This document shows, piece after piece, positions 58,201-64,000 of a stretch of 64,000 bases of DNA. This DNA is from Dendrolimus kikuchii. Taxonomy: Eukaryota; Arthropoda; Insecta; Lepidoptera; Lasiocampidae. Position 1 is the first letter of the stretch. Each line of letters begins with the position of its first letter. The stretch covers positions 16,368,388 through 16,432,387 of the forward strand of contig CM034406.1 in NCBI GenBank assembly GCA_019925095.2. The letters run 5' to 3'. Under the pieces are notes generated by a model, which ran no database searches, was not told the DNA's origin, and worked only from the letters and a program-made list of their open reading frames with translations. A program made the translations under genes and the position numbers.

Positions 58201-61200
58201 TCATCTGGTATAAAATAAAAAAATCTTAAAAAGTTTCACTTCATACATGTTTACTAGACATGTGCGGCGAGTTGTAAAACGGCGGCGCGCTATAGATTGT
58301 CAATCGGCGGCGCGCTGTAGATTGTCAATCGGCGGCGGCTCGGCGCCGGCGGCGTGATATTATTGAAGCTTTTTAGTTACTGTATGTATGTATGTGTTAA
58401 ATCTACTCCATATATGTTTGCTTCGAAAAATAGTCACAAACAACATTCAGCACCTAACAGTGTGAACTGCAAACCGGGAATAAACAGGCAGAATTCAAAG
58501 ATATTTCCATATCGTCTCGATATCGTCGTGGCAGAATAATAATAGAAAAAATTGGTATTACCATTATCAGAAATAGGCTGACGAAATAAATATTGAAAAG
58601 CTACCAATAATTTTAAACACTTTTACGCGAGTTTTCACTTATAAACATTTACAGAGTGATGTGCCCGTGACTCGCAATTGAAATTAGCGAAATAGCGAAA
58701 TCAGGCAAACCTACAATTGAAACGATAGTGTACAGCGATTCTAAAGAGATAGTAATAGCAGAATTGGGACACTGTTCTTTTCAGACTATCATCCATCTGT
58801 TCTATATCATGTTAACAATTTAACGAACGGTTTTAAAGAGCTCAATCATTTATAAATACCTACTTAAATTGCCTGTAAATATAAAAAAAGTATCGCAATT
58901 GTTTACAACTAGGTATTCTGGTTTAGAAGCCCGAATTTTAGGTGTTTTTTCGGTCGCCATAAAAAAAACAACAAATATTTCTTACTATCCATTTTTTTTA
59001 TAAGTTTTTATTAATATTTAATTAGTACAAAACATTTATAAAAATTAAAAAAAAACCATTTTCAAAAAACGGCGGCGGTTTCAAAAATACGTTTTGTTTT
59101 TTCCAACAAAACGTATTTTTGGAACTGCCGTCATTTTGTGAAAAAAAAAACTTAAAACATCTCGTAGTGCGATAAGCAAATCCTTCCTCTTTAAGGACTA
59201 TTAATTGTTTTCCATTTCAGGACATGGAAGGATTGATATCCTGCACACCAGGATGTGCACTTTCTTTAATCAGTCCGCAACTTAGTATTTTTTTTTAATT
59301 TTATTAATGTTTTGTACTATTTAAATATCAATAAAAAAAATGGATAGTAGAAGTATTTATTGTTTTATTTAACGCGACCGAAAAAACACCTAAAATTTGG
59401 GCTTCTAAACCAGAATACCCCTCAATAGCCTTAGTACAGTAAGCGCCGCGTCGGCGCACACGTCTAGTGTGTACACATAATGCAAATTCAATTTTGTCAA
59501 AACAAACGCGGAAGAAGTCGCGACCAGACGCTAGATAATAATACAGACTCACCTAACAAAAGCGACACCTCTCGGCGTGCCGTTGTTTTTGTCCCTCAGT
59601 ATATGTTTCTGGACTATCCTGCCGTATTTGCCGAATATGGTCTCGAGTTGGTCCTCTGTGATAGCGCGGGGAAGATTCGTCACGTACAAATTCGTGTCTT
59701 TTATATCGTCCCCTGACGGACGGGCGTATGACACCTGAAAATGTGAATAACTATTTGCTTAATATTCTTTTTTTTAACTTTACATCGCAATTTTTATTGA
59801 CATGGCAATATTATTATTTTTTTAATCTTTTGGAGCTGGCCACCACAGGTGACATGCAGTGGGAAGTGTGGGTTTCGCCACGTTGGGATGGAACTAACAC
59901 CGCCAGCAAGTGGTATTGCCACCCGAGTCAGGGATACCCACTAAAACCCCTCGATGTTCCGTTCTCTGCCTTTATGCCGGGGCTACAAGTATTTGGCTTT
60001 GTCGTTCCGCAGGCCCTGGCAGGCGGCGACCCAACGACCTCTTTTACTGCCGGGGCGATCAAGTCTCTGGCGACTTCATACTCGCTTTTGAGTGGGATGG
60101 TCAGTAATTGCGGGTGGGAAACCCTTCATCAGGGGTACACCCGTTCCACTGGCTTACGGCAGCCGAAGATCTAAAGCCCTTTTCACACACAAACGATGTC
60201 AGTATTAAAGGCGACCGTTTATTCGGATGTAGATCTTTCACACATGGTAGCCGCTACCTGCTTCTATTATTTCTTCATAAATTATTTACAACAAAGCGGC
60301 GCGTAATCACGACCGTGTCGTTCCCGTCTTCGCATACGTGCCAACGGTTTCGTATAACGCATGTTGCGTTACTCTGTGTACACGTACCGCTTCGGGGGCC
60401 TTTAGCTATCAAGGGACCAAAAGATTCATCACCCCCGCTGACGATGTGAATGTGTTCTGATTCCCGGGGCACATTCAGGCACTTTTTGCGCTGGATCGGA
60501 CTGGGCGTAACTACGTTCTAAGTCTCAGCCTTTCCTACATAAAAAGCGCGGGGCACATGGGAGGAGGGTGGTTTTAGTGGATAGTGGGTGTTGCCCGTGC
60601 AACTTCTGTGAGTCTCCACACAAGCTGGCTTGATTATTGTTCGGATTGCCCCTTATCAAAGGGGAAAGCCTTCATGATCAACTATGGTCTAATCCCTTGC
60701 AAAGGACCCAGTATTGTACGTAAATAGCATTTCATTTCCCCCGCCTTAAAAAAAAAACTGTGTACACGTGGTACTCCGCGGCAACCGTGGCGGAAGTGCG
60801 TCCGCGTAGATTTTTACTATATCTATTTTACCTTTTACCTACTATATATTTAATTACCTTTATAATAATTACATACTTTCATATTAATTTATTTATATAT
60901 TCTTATAAAATATTTGATTTATTTAGCATTGTTTATGTTTGCAGATTGGAAGACAATATTTTTTTGGCAAACTCATTTTTGTGGTTCATGTAAGATAATG
61001 TTATTATTAAAAGTATTTAACACTGTTTTAAAATTAAGATATGTGCAATTCGCGCGTAACAGATTAGTATTGAAGCAATAATTTGTGAAGTATTTTCTTA
61101 CGTTCTCACGAATGATAGATACACATAATTAAAACTATGTTTTAACGGTTTTAAGCGCGATTTTAAACGGTTTTTCTTTGCCAATGTGTGCATTTTTTCA

Positions 61201-63841
61201 CGATCTGGTATTCGGCCGAATATAATAATAATAATCGGCAGACAAACACACACATTGTATATCCCCAAATTAAGCAAGTTACGCTTGTGTTATGGGTAAT
61301 ATACAACGGACTACTCTGGGGCCGATCCCAGACACCCAGACCATAGTAAATAGCGGAGAAAATACGTTTCCGAAATTTACTATACCAGGAATCGAACCCG
61401 GAGCCTCTACGTTGCAGCGAGGTAGGCCGGCACAGGCTTAGCCCGCTCAACCACAGAGGCCGCCAAATATCAGATCGTGACGTTAGAAAAGTGATCGCAT
61501 GAACCGAATACAGCATAGAAGCCGAATGTTCTAGATCAAGCTGCAACGTACCTTTAACCGTTTATTTCTAAGCTGGTATCCGTTGAACGTGTCTATGGCC
61601 CGCGCCGCATCCTCTTCGCGGGTGAAATTCACGAAACCGAACCCGTAGCTATAACCAGTCTGAAAACAATACAGCATTCAACATATTTATCAACGTATCA
61701 TATCAGTCTTGTGCGCAGCCTATATATACAGTGAAAATAATATATATTAAACATTTCATATCTTAACAGTAAAATAACACAATCAGTATTTTATAGGTTA
61801 TGAAGTAAAATGTCATTTTTATTTTATTTAAGTTTATGGCTTGGCAGCTAGGCCTTTAAGCCAGATCTTAGTTTACAATATAGTTTCTTCATTTTCCTAA
61901 GCCTATGTGTAGCACAGCTGAACTGTAGGTAATCAGCTAGTGCCATTCAACGGAGTACTTGTGACAACTCAAAAGGCCACATTTGACTATACAGTTCACA
62001 TTTCTCACAAAACACATAATTACTACTCAAAAACTATCAATATCCCACAACTATTGTTCATTTTAGAGTAATTTTACACATTTTTAGAAAATAAAACTGC
62101 ACAGCACAACATCTCCTTTCAGTTCCCGCCAAAAACTCCAAGTAAAATGTCATTTGTTGCCTCATGCCAGTGACGTGGCACACGGAATGTGCTAATTAAT
62201 ACTCGGCAAGCACTAGCGAATTGTATTCGAATAAATGATTCGATACAAGTTGATACACGAGTATTTATTTTAATTTTGTAGTAACGTATTTATTGTTGGT
62301 TTTTTATTAAAATTTATTTATTTGTTTTTTTACTATTTAAATATTATATAAGTAGAATTAGTTTTATTAATTATTATTCTTATTTATTATTTAATTAACA
62401 AAACTGGGTCATTTTGGTCTTACACCTAAAGGAAGGTTTGCACTGAAAATCAGCGTTGTGTCGGATATTGTTCTGACACAGCAATATGCTCAGTGCAAAC
62501 CTTGTTTGCTGAAAATGCGGCGTACAAATTCTCAATATATGCTTTGTGTATAGAAATGTATAAGGAATGTAATTGCGTCGCAATTTATTCAAATAAAGTT
62601 TTTCTTTATTTCTTTCAATATAAATAATATCAGCCCATAAATGTCCCACAGCTGGGCACCTGCCTCCCATTATAGGGGCGAACGGACAGTAAGCATATGG
62701 CAGTTTTGACGCATCCTGTTATCACGATGTGCAGGTTGCATCACGATGTTTTTCCTCACTGTTGTTAGCACGTGGCAATTGTAACAATATGCCCATTACA
62801 TCAGAAAACTGGCTAAGTGGTGCATGCGTTCCGACCAGGATCGAACCCGCGCCCTTTGAGTCTGGGACGCGTGCGCTAACCGTTACGCTACCACGATTTA
62901 TCAACAACGAGAACGTAATTCGTATTCTTATGTTACATACTAGGACATGCCCGCGACTTCGTCCACGCCTCACTTGAAGTTCCCGCGGGATTCTCGGGAC
63001 ACAAAGTACCGCAGCATGTAAAAAGTTGGAATAAACTAATTTTTACGCACCCGAACAACTACAAACCGCGCACGGGAAAATAACCGGGATAAAAAATATT
63101 ACACATTGTATTACGTAAAATTTGCTATCGATCAGTGAAAAAATCGCATCGGAATTCGATTTTTTTTCAATCTGGCCATTTCAAATAATTCCCAGAAAAA
63201 ATCCCGCTGGATTTCCGGGATAAAAAGCAGCGCAGATTCTAAGTCTAACAATTTGCTGTCGATCAGCTAAAATCGCATCGAAATAGGCTCCGAAGTTTTT
63301 ACGTGAATCCCGAACAAATAGACAAACCGACGAACAGACGAGAAATATAAAAAAAATTGAATCGTTTTCTCCATCGTTTATATAGTCGATTCCAGTTGTT
63401 TTTTAATAGCTTAAATGTACAGACACGGCGTTTAGAATATTATAATATTATACATAGATTACAATTTTGACGAAAAAAATTATGTCAAAAAAAATGTAGT
63501 TAGTTGTTACAAGGTCCTGGCACTGACGCGGACGATATATGTAATTTTTTTTTTTTTAATTATGGTCGACAATATCCAGAGGACACCATAAGCTCCTCCC
63601 GTGTTAAATTTCATTAGCGACTCACCTTAAAATCCTTCATGACCCTGCAGCTCTCAATGGGCCCTATGGCCATGAACATCGCGTACAGGTCCTTTTCGGT
63701 CATGGTCTGCGGCAGATAGTTGACTATGAGGTTCGTTTTGCAGGTGTCGCCGCCCGCCGCCGATATACCACCTCCTTCAGACATGCTGCCCCAATAACGA
63801 GCACCGGCACCCCCGCGACCTCTGTACTGCTGTTGGATTTG
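33715..63841 (-). CDS. Sxl: Sex-lethal homologue, partial (N-terminal exon or exons off the right edge)
   Basis: Minus-strand exons 63626-63841, 61552-61659, 59553-59734, 58075-58162 and 52760-52832 join in phase and end in the last exon 33715-33986; an alternative last exon is 50111-50274. They encode RRM1 (RNP2 LIVNYL, RNP1 around [11 protein letters not shown]) and RRM2 (RNP2 LYVTNL, RNP1 RGVAFVRF), then a linker ending [15 protein letters not shown]. The order and wording of the two RRMs match insect Sxl rather than ELAV/Hu: there is no third RRM. Sxl binds uridine-rich RNA and controls splicing and translation. In Drosophila it is the sex switch; in Lepidoptera it is not, and silkworm work links it to sperm dimorphism. 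Intron 5 (33987-52759, if the distal end is used) is 18.8 kb and repeat-rich. The start codon is not visible. Confidence 0.88.
33987..35537. other. Sxl intron, unassigned
   Basis: 34130-34290 holds a variant of the gcgcttaaaaccattaaaa short repeat. 35245-35330 holds a gtccgacacagcactgattt block that recurs inverted near 62440-62520. No exon was supported. Confidence 0.35.
35538..35656. repeat. (TA)n microsatellite
   Basis: About 118 bp of near-pure TA with a few ATT interruptions. Confidence 0.95.
35657..37018. other. Sxl intron, AT-rich, no features seen
   Basis: No repeats paired within the window and no coding signals. Confidence 0.3.
37019..37080 (+). repeat. (GTGA)n microsatellite
   Basis: gagtgagtgagtcggtgagt-type array with interruptions. 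Confidence 0.85.
37081..38630. other. Sxl intron, no features seen
   Basis: The 105-codon plus-strand frame at 38206-38523 is AT-driven and has no motif. Confidence 0.3.
38635..39000 (-). repeat. SINE-like repeat with an internal short tandem array
   Basis: 38740-38805 repeats gacaaaatggaccaaatgg-type units. 38870-39000 ends gtttataatattaataggga, a standard lepidopteran repeat end, inverted relative to 26925-27035. Confidence 0.5.
39001..40717. other. Sxl intron, no features seen
   Basis: AT-rich; no supported exon or repeat. Confidence 0.3.
40718..41066. mobile_element. MITE with CAGGGG termini
   Basis: Terminal repeats caggggcccaattctgctat and, inverted, caggggtccaattattctgc. A diverged relative is at 58490-58775. 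No clear target duplication; the end sequence suggests hAT. Confidence 0.7.
41067..42139. other. Sxl intron, mostly unassigned
   Basis: 41330-41400 carries the gcgcttaaaaccgttaaaat short repeat. Nothing else seen. Confidence 0.3.
42140..42645. repeat. Inverted-repeat segment, possible MITE
   Basis: acaggtaaggagaaccgtct at about 42148 is mirrored by ctgattctccttacctctac at about 42628, with weaker pairing inward. Confidence 0.45.
42646..43184. other. Sxl intron, no features seen
   Basis: No supported feature. Confidence 0.3.
43185..43400 (-). repeat. Dispersed repeat, inverted copy of 16490-16680
   Basis: Shared blocks aaaatggcggtttcgagaaa and ccatttctgcaaacaagtga. Confidence 0.6.
43401..45449. 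other. Sxl intron, no supported features
   Basis: 44480-44740 and 44870-45040 are GC-richer than their surroundings but show no exon with splice sites. Confidence 0.3.
45450..45930 (-). mobile_element. tRNA-derived SINE split by a LINE tail
   Basis: The outer parts (45450-45562, 45841-45930) match the intact SINE at 61225-61465. The insert (45563-45840, plus strand) ends in A-rich sequence and encodes [18 protein letters not shown], the Cys/His motif at the end of many R1/Jockey-type ORF2s. Confidence 0.75.
46131..46211. repeat. (TA)n microsatellite
   Basis: About 78 bp of pure TA immediately upstream of the RTE-like LINE. Confidence 0.95.
46387..49062 (+). CDS. RTE-like LINE ORF: endonuclease and reverse transcriptase
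   Basis: About 890 codons. Endonuclease motifs: [30 protein letters not shown] and [11 protein letters not shown] motifs: [62 protein letters not shown] and catalytic [10 protein letters not shown]. There is no ATG before the endonuclease, so the 5' end may be truncated or begin unusually. After [14 protein letters not shown] the frame is lost through an indel near 48970. High GC relative to the host introns. Confidence 0.85.
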   Translation: MHDRASPAGDAHRCAPVGVDSRACGEGGRHPSRSAKPGGSRGAECRIGTWNVRGGMKDKMDEMIDIMNERSLDALCLTETKRKGCDVDDLPGGMLALWSGVDLDERASGGVGVLLSSRFVSGVKAYCLVNPRLLWVRLKLGITRVFLVAAYAPVSSADPQELEKFWESVREILDLAEGNERLIMCGDLNGWVGTKRDGLEAVLGPYGDKRVNDAGRPIIDVCMERNLLVSNTLFHHKDIHTYTWRMNDQKSMIDLILIDSRLRNTIMDTRAYRGPTLETDHYLVISRFVGLFKKWRHWRVRTNFGELERIKCEKLEDVSVRSMYARLVEERLAKADFFDLDVDNDWDSMKESIVESAKEACGCAKRHITTKGDEWWDADVKSSVERKRKTWLDYVASLQQNDSMKEMKKEIYRLCKNETKALVKEKRERIKLKEEEKLTENFEANTKLFWREVKKSRGCSSASRMERIKSKAGDVLANPQEVLARWNEYFREMYDNIPDAGTTTESVTDSEESASEITLEEIEWSIRSLKNGKAVGIDSVSAEMIKYGGTCVRDAFLSLCNLCWRTGKVPKDWRRAVIVPLYKGKGSRMECASYRAISLISTASKVYAKIIEKRMRVVSDGLLWDAQGGFRNGRGCMDQVFSLRNIVEKQLAMGRKVFCGFVDLEKAFDRVVRKDLWDILPGYGINGQLMRAVQSTYEGCMACVRVEGSLSPWFDVNIGVRQGCVLSALLFILYLDDCLQRIRLMDVGVRMSDLVVSTLLYADDAVLLAESPSELQTLVTMMKDDCQARGLHLNAKKTKVMVFEREETRTNARIMVDDVMLEQVNEFVYLGCAFSRDGRYTADIERRVNLGNSLNGALGKLLGASPARRTQRGAGTYARVWKRELGMEERA
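49004..49480 (+). pseudogene. RTE-like LINE ORF: frameshifted C-terminal part
   Basis: Continues the ORF in another frame: [74 protein letters not shown], ending ARELA then stop and the TGTA repeats. This C-terminal module is what the truncated copies preserve. Confidence 0.85.
49560..49725 (+). mobile_element. LINE-tail fragment (Jockey-like family)
   Basis: Contains tgtccataggcgatggtaac and catcaggtgaaccgtctgcc, ending in an AT-rich tail, right behind the RTE-like LINE. Confidence 0.7.
50111..50274 (-). CDS. Sxl: Candidate alternative last exon of Sxl
   Basis: An in-phase acceptor (ctatggatag, weak pyrimidine tract) precedes 50274. The split codon becomes Ala, then 53 residues run through [20 protein letters not shown] and [13 protein letters not shown] to a TGA at 50111-50113. 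Tyr/Asn/Gly/Arg composition suits an RNA-binding protein tail. An upstream in-frame stop rules out an earlier acceptor in this frame. A second frame is also open here (to 50070) but its composition is less convincing. It could be an alternative 3' end or a fossil exon. Confidence 0.45.
50275..50974. other. Sxl intron upstream of the alternative exon
   Basis: 50370-50520 contains gc-rich ctcgagtcgactaagagagc-type sequence and could be regulatory. No exon supported. Confidence 0.3.
50975..51140 (+). repeat. Dispersed repeat, pair with 2055-2220
   Basis: Same blocks as the partner (aacttgatacttgcac, gcgaaagtggc). Confidence 0.55.
51141..52759. other. Sxl intron, no supported features
   Basis: AT-rich. 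52390-52470 includes a variant of the gcgcctaaacccgttaaaat short repeat. Confidence 0.3.
52760..52832 (-). CDS. Sxl: Sxl exon: post-RRM2 segment
   Basis: The acceptor aaaatttcag precedes 52832 and the donor GTAAAT follows 52760. The 24 codons [20 protein letters not shown] and QQNR follow, with the final base giving a phase-1 end. This is the branch point for two candidate C-termini. Confidence 0.92.
52833..54114. repeat. Sxl intron with dispersed repeats
   Basis: 53060-53175 is the inverted partner of 20858-20975. 53940-53990 is a LINE-tail fragment (taggtgggccgtctacctgt). 54070-54100 matches the end of the 329-bp tandem unit. Confidence 0.5.
54115..54530 (+). mobile_element. RTE-like LINE tail
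   Basis: Starts at the [18 protein letters not shown] region and ends gtatgtgtataat. The repeated tataatatta on both sides suggests a target duplication. Confidence 0.85.
54610..55095 (+). repeat. Dispersed repeat, inverted partner of 62945-63345
   Basis: Shared: gttcgggattcacgtaaaaa, actgatcgatagcaaatttt and tcccgcgggaatttcaagtc. Lepidopteran SINE/Helitron-like. Confidence 0.6.
55100..56938 (+). repeat. Tandem array, about 329-bp unit, six copies
   Basis: The landmark catgccgcaccatatcgtgg (or variants) occurs at about 55118, 55424, 55754, 56083, 56412 and 56740, spacings 306, 330, 329, 329 and 328. Units 3-5 are most alike, and the last is truncated. Short frames such as [16 protein letters not shown] recur only because the DNA repeats. 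Confidence 0.92.
57020..57245 (-). repeat. Dispersed repeat, inverted copy of 1795-2050
   Basis: Begins actagcttctgcccgcgacc and ends aaactcttcagctttatctg. Confidence 0.65.
57246..58070. other. Sxl intron, no supported features
   Basis: Open frames at 57513-57764 and 57838-58023 have no motifs. Confidence 0.3.
58075..58162 (-). CDS. Sxl: Sxl exon: last part of RRM2
   Basis: The acceptor aaactttcag precedes 58162 and the donor GTAAGT follows 58075. One base completes the split Arg. Then 29 codons from [20 protein letters not shown] to EPLCVK close RRM2. It ends in phase 0. Confidence 0.94.
58270..58350. repeat. GC-rich minisatellite beside an Sxl exon
   Basis: Two and a half units of ggcggcgcgctgtagattgt with tcaat spacing, then a cggcggctcggcgccggcgg tract, about 110 bp upstream (in transcript sense) of exon 58075-58162. 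Confidence 0.8.
58490..58775. repeat. Diverged relative of the 40718-41066 MITE
   Basis: Shared: gatatcgtcgtggcagaata, ttggtattaccattatcaga, aaatcaggcaaacc and gtaatagcagaatt. Confidence 0.6.
58913..59420. mobile_element. About 0.5-kb terminal-inverted-repeat element
   Basis: ggtattctggtttagaagcc at 58913 is mirrored by ggcttctaaaccagaatacc near 59400, and pairing continues for about 150 bp inward (ttaggtgttttttcggtcg). A second hairpin (aaaatacgttttgttttttc) sits in the middle. No coding, no clear target duplication. Confidence 0.8.
59553..59734 (-). CDS. Sxl: Sxl exon: inter-RRM linker and first part of RRM2
   Basis: The acceptor cattttcag precedes 59734 and the donor GTGAGT follows 59553. 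It encodes [20 protein letters not shown] (linker plus RNP2) through [17 protein letters not shown] and RGVAFVR. It ends in phase 2, splitting the Arg codon. Confidence 0.95.
59850..60745 (+). repeat. LINE-derived GC-rich repeat block
   Basis: 59850-60180 matches 16700-17020. 60380-60600 is the inverse of 27860-28130 (tgcgctggatcggactgggc). It ends in an A-rich stretch at about 60748. Probably noncoding LINE 5' sequence. Confidence 0.55.
60746..61224. other. Sxl intron, no supported features
   Basis: AT-rich. 61125-61165 is an inverted copy of the gcgcttaaaaccgttaaaa short repeat. Confidence 0.3.
61225..61465 (-). mobile_element. tRNA-derived SINE, intact relative of 45450-45930
   Basis: The minus-strand tRNA-like head (ggcctctgtggttgagcggg, B-box ggttcgattcctgg) is followed by a body ending in ataataataat. 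It has the family's unbroken centre, showing what the other copy lost. Confidence 0.82.
61552..61659 (-). CDS. Sxl: Sxl exon: second half of RRM1
   Basis: The acceptor gttttcag precedes 61659 and the donor GTACG follows 61552. The 36 codons start [18 protein letters not shown] (RNP1) and end YQLRNKRLK. Phase 0/0, and the length matches the RRM1 remainder exactly. Confidence 0.95.
61828..62145 (+). repeat. Dispersed repeat without the foldback insertion (empty site)
   Basis: Continuous match to 21185-21353 plus 22863-23030, with a single gactatac at 61985-61992 where the other copy has the 1509-bp element. Confidence 0.9.
62146..62625. repeat. Sxl intron with a hairpin-bearing repeat
   Basis: 62425-62520 holds gtttgcactgaaaatcagcg mirrored by cagtgcaaacc, and gtgtcggat/ctgacac pairing. 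A related block is at 35245-35330. Confidence 0.5.
62632..62896 (-). mobile_element. tRNA-derived SINE, second copy of the 17631-17918 family
   Basis: The minus-strand head cgtggtagcgtaacggttag and B box ggttcgatcctgg are present. The tail gggacatttatgggctgata reaches 62632. Confidence 0.85.
62945..63345 (-). repeat. Dispersed repeat, inverted partner of 54610-55095
   Basis: Starts atgcccgcgacttcgtccac and ends cgggattcacgtaaaaactt when read on the minus strand. Confidence 0.6.
63626..63841 (-). CDS. Sxl: Sxl exon: Gly-rich lead-in and first half of RRM1
   Basis: The acceptor (minus strand) tttgtttccag precedes 63841 and the donor GTGAG follows 63626. The 72 codons begin [19 protein letters not shown] and reach [18 protein letters not shown] (RNP2 and helix 1) and SCRVMKDFK. 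Phase is 0 at both ends. The frame stays open 5' of the acceptor, but that sequence is a LINE-tail repeat, so I place the exon start at the acceptor. Confidence 0.93.
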
Positions 63842-63869
63842 CTGGAAACAAACAAACATATTACTTTTT

Positions 63870-63960
63870 TCATTTTTATAGCTGGCGTCCAGGAGACAGT
63901 CGCCTACGGACATTTGCAACCCCAAAGATGTCACCAACGCGCTACCGGTCTGTAAGAGGA
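63870..63960 (-). mobile_element. LINE-tail fragment just upstream of the first visible Sxl exon
   Basis: agacagtcgcctacggacat and tttgcaaccccaaag match the family tail (compare 18540-18580). It starts about 30 bp beyond the acceptor at 63841. Confidence 0.65.
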
Positions 63961-64000
63961 AACTGAAAACCTGGCGATTAATTCCGGAATACAACTCAAG

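Noticed and set aside
61385..61465. tRNA gene on the minus strand
   Set aside because: tRNA-like head of another SINE family with a copy at 45450-45930.
62820..62896. tRNA gene on the minus strand
   Set aside because: Same SINE family as 17631-17918.

Overview
This 64 kb window is AT-rich, intron-rich animal DNA, almost certainly from a moth or butterfly (Lepidoptera). The evidence is an insect serine protease with a gastrulation-defective (GD)-type N-terminal domain, an insect Sex-lethal (Sxl) RNA-binding protein split over many small exons, and a dense population of insect-style repeats: RTE-like and CR1/Jockey-like LINEs, tRNA-derived SINEs, hAT-type MITEs and foldback elements. There are no bacterial operons, rRNA genes or CRISPR arrays.

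Two host genes account for nearly all supported coding sequence, and they converge tail to tail. (1) On the plus strand, 4385-29430, a secreted GD-like serine protease is split into eight coding exons. The first coding exon carries only the ATG. All splice phases agree and give a 438-residue protein with a signal peptide, a GD_N domain and a complete His/Asp/Ser triad. (2) On the minus strand, from beyond the right edge (first visible exon 63626-63841) to about 33715, lies Sxl. Five exons with matching phases encode both RRMs and the linker after them. Two candidate last exons follow, at 50111-50274 and 33715-33986, each able to receive the phase-1 donor at 52760. The N-terminal exon or exons lie outside the window.

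Between and inside these genes the DNA is a stratified pile of mobile elements. The left edge (1-1095) is a direct duplicate of 30785-32070, so similar sequence flanks the protease gene on both sides. Protease intron 1 (4388-7044) holds truncated RTE and LINE tails. Intron 2 (7261-13534) holds a nearly complete antisense CR1-like LINE. Intron 3 (13838-17114) holds a foldback element, a tandem repeat and an RTE tail. Intron 4 (17214-23270) holds a SINE, a decayed Jockey-like LINE, an orphan open exon-like segment and a 1.5 kb near-perfect palindrome with 8-bp target duplications. Introns 6 and 7 hold hAT-type elements with 8-bp duplications.

The Sxl introns hold a near full-length RTE-like LINE (46260-49503), microsatellites, a SINE broken by a LINE tail, a six-copy 329-bp tandem array (55100-56938) and several inverted-repeat elements. 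Sxl's 33715-33986 exon is followed by two decayed tandem copies of its 3' half (33045-33680).

Exon boundaries were derived by hand from GT/AG signals, reading phase and family motifs. No alignment, RNA or database evidence was available.
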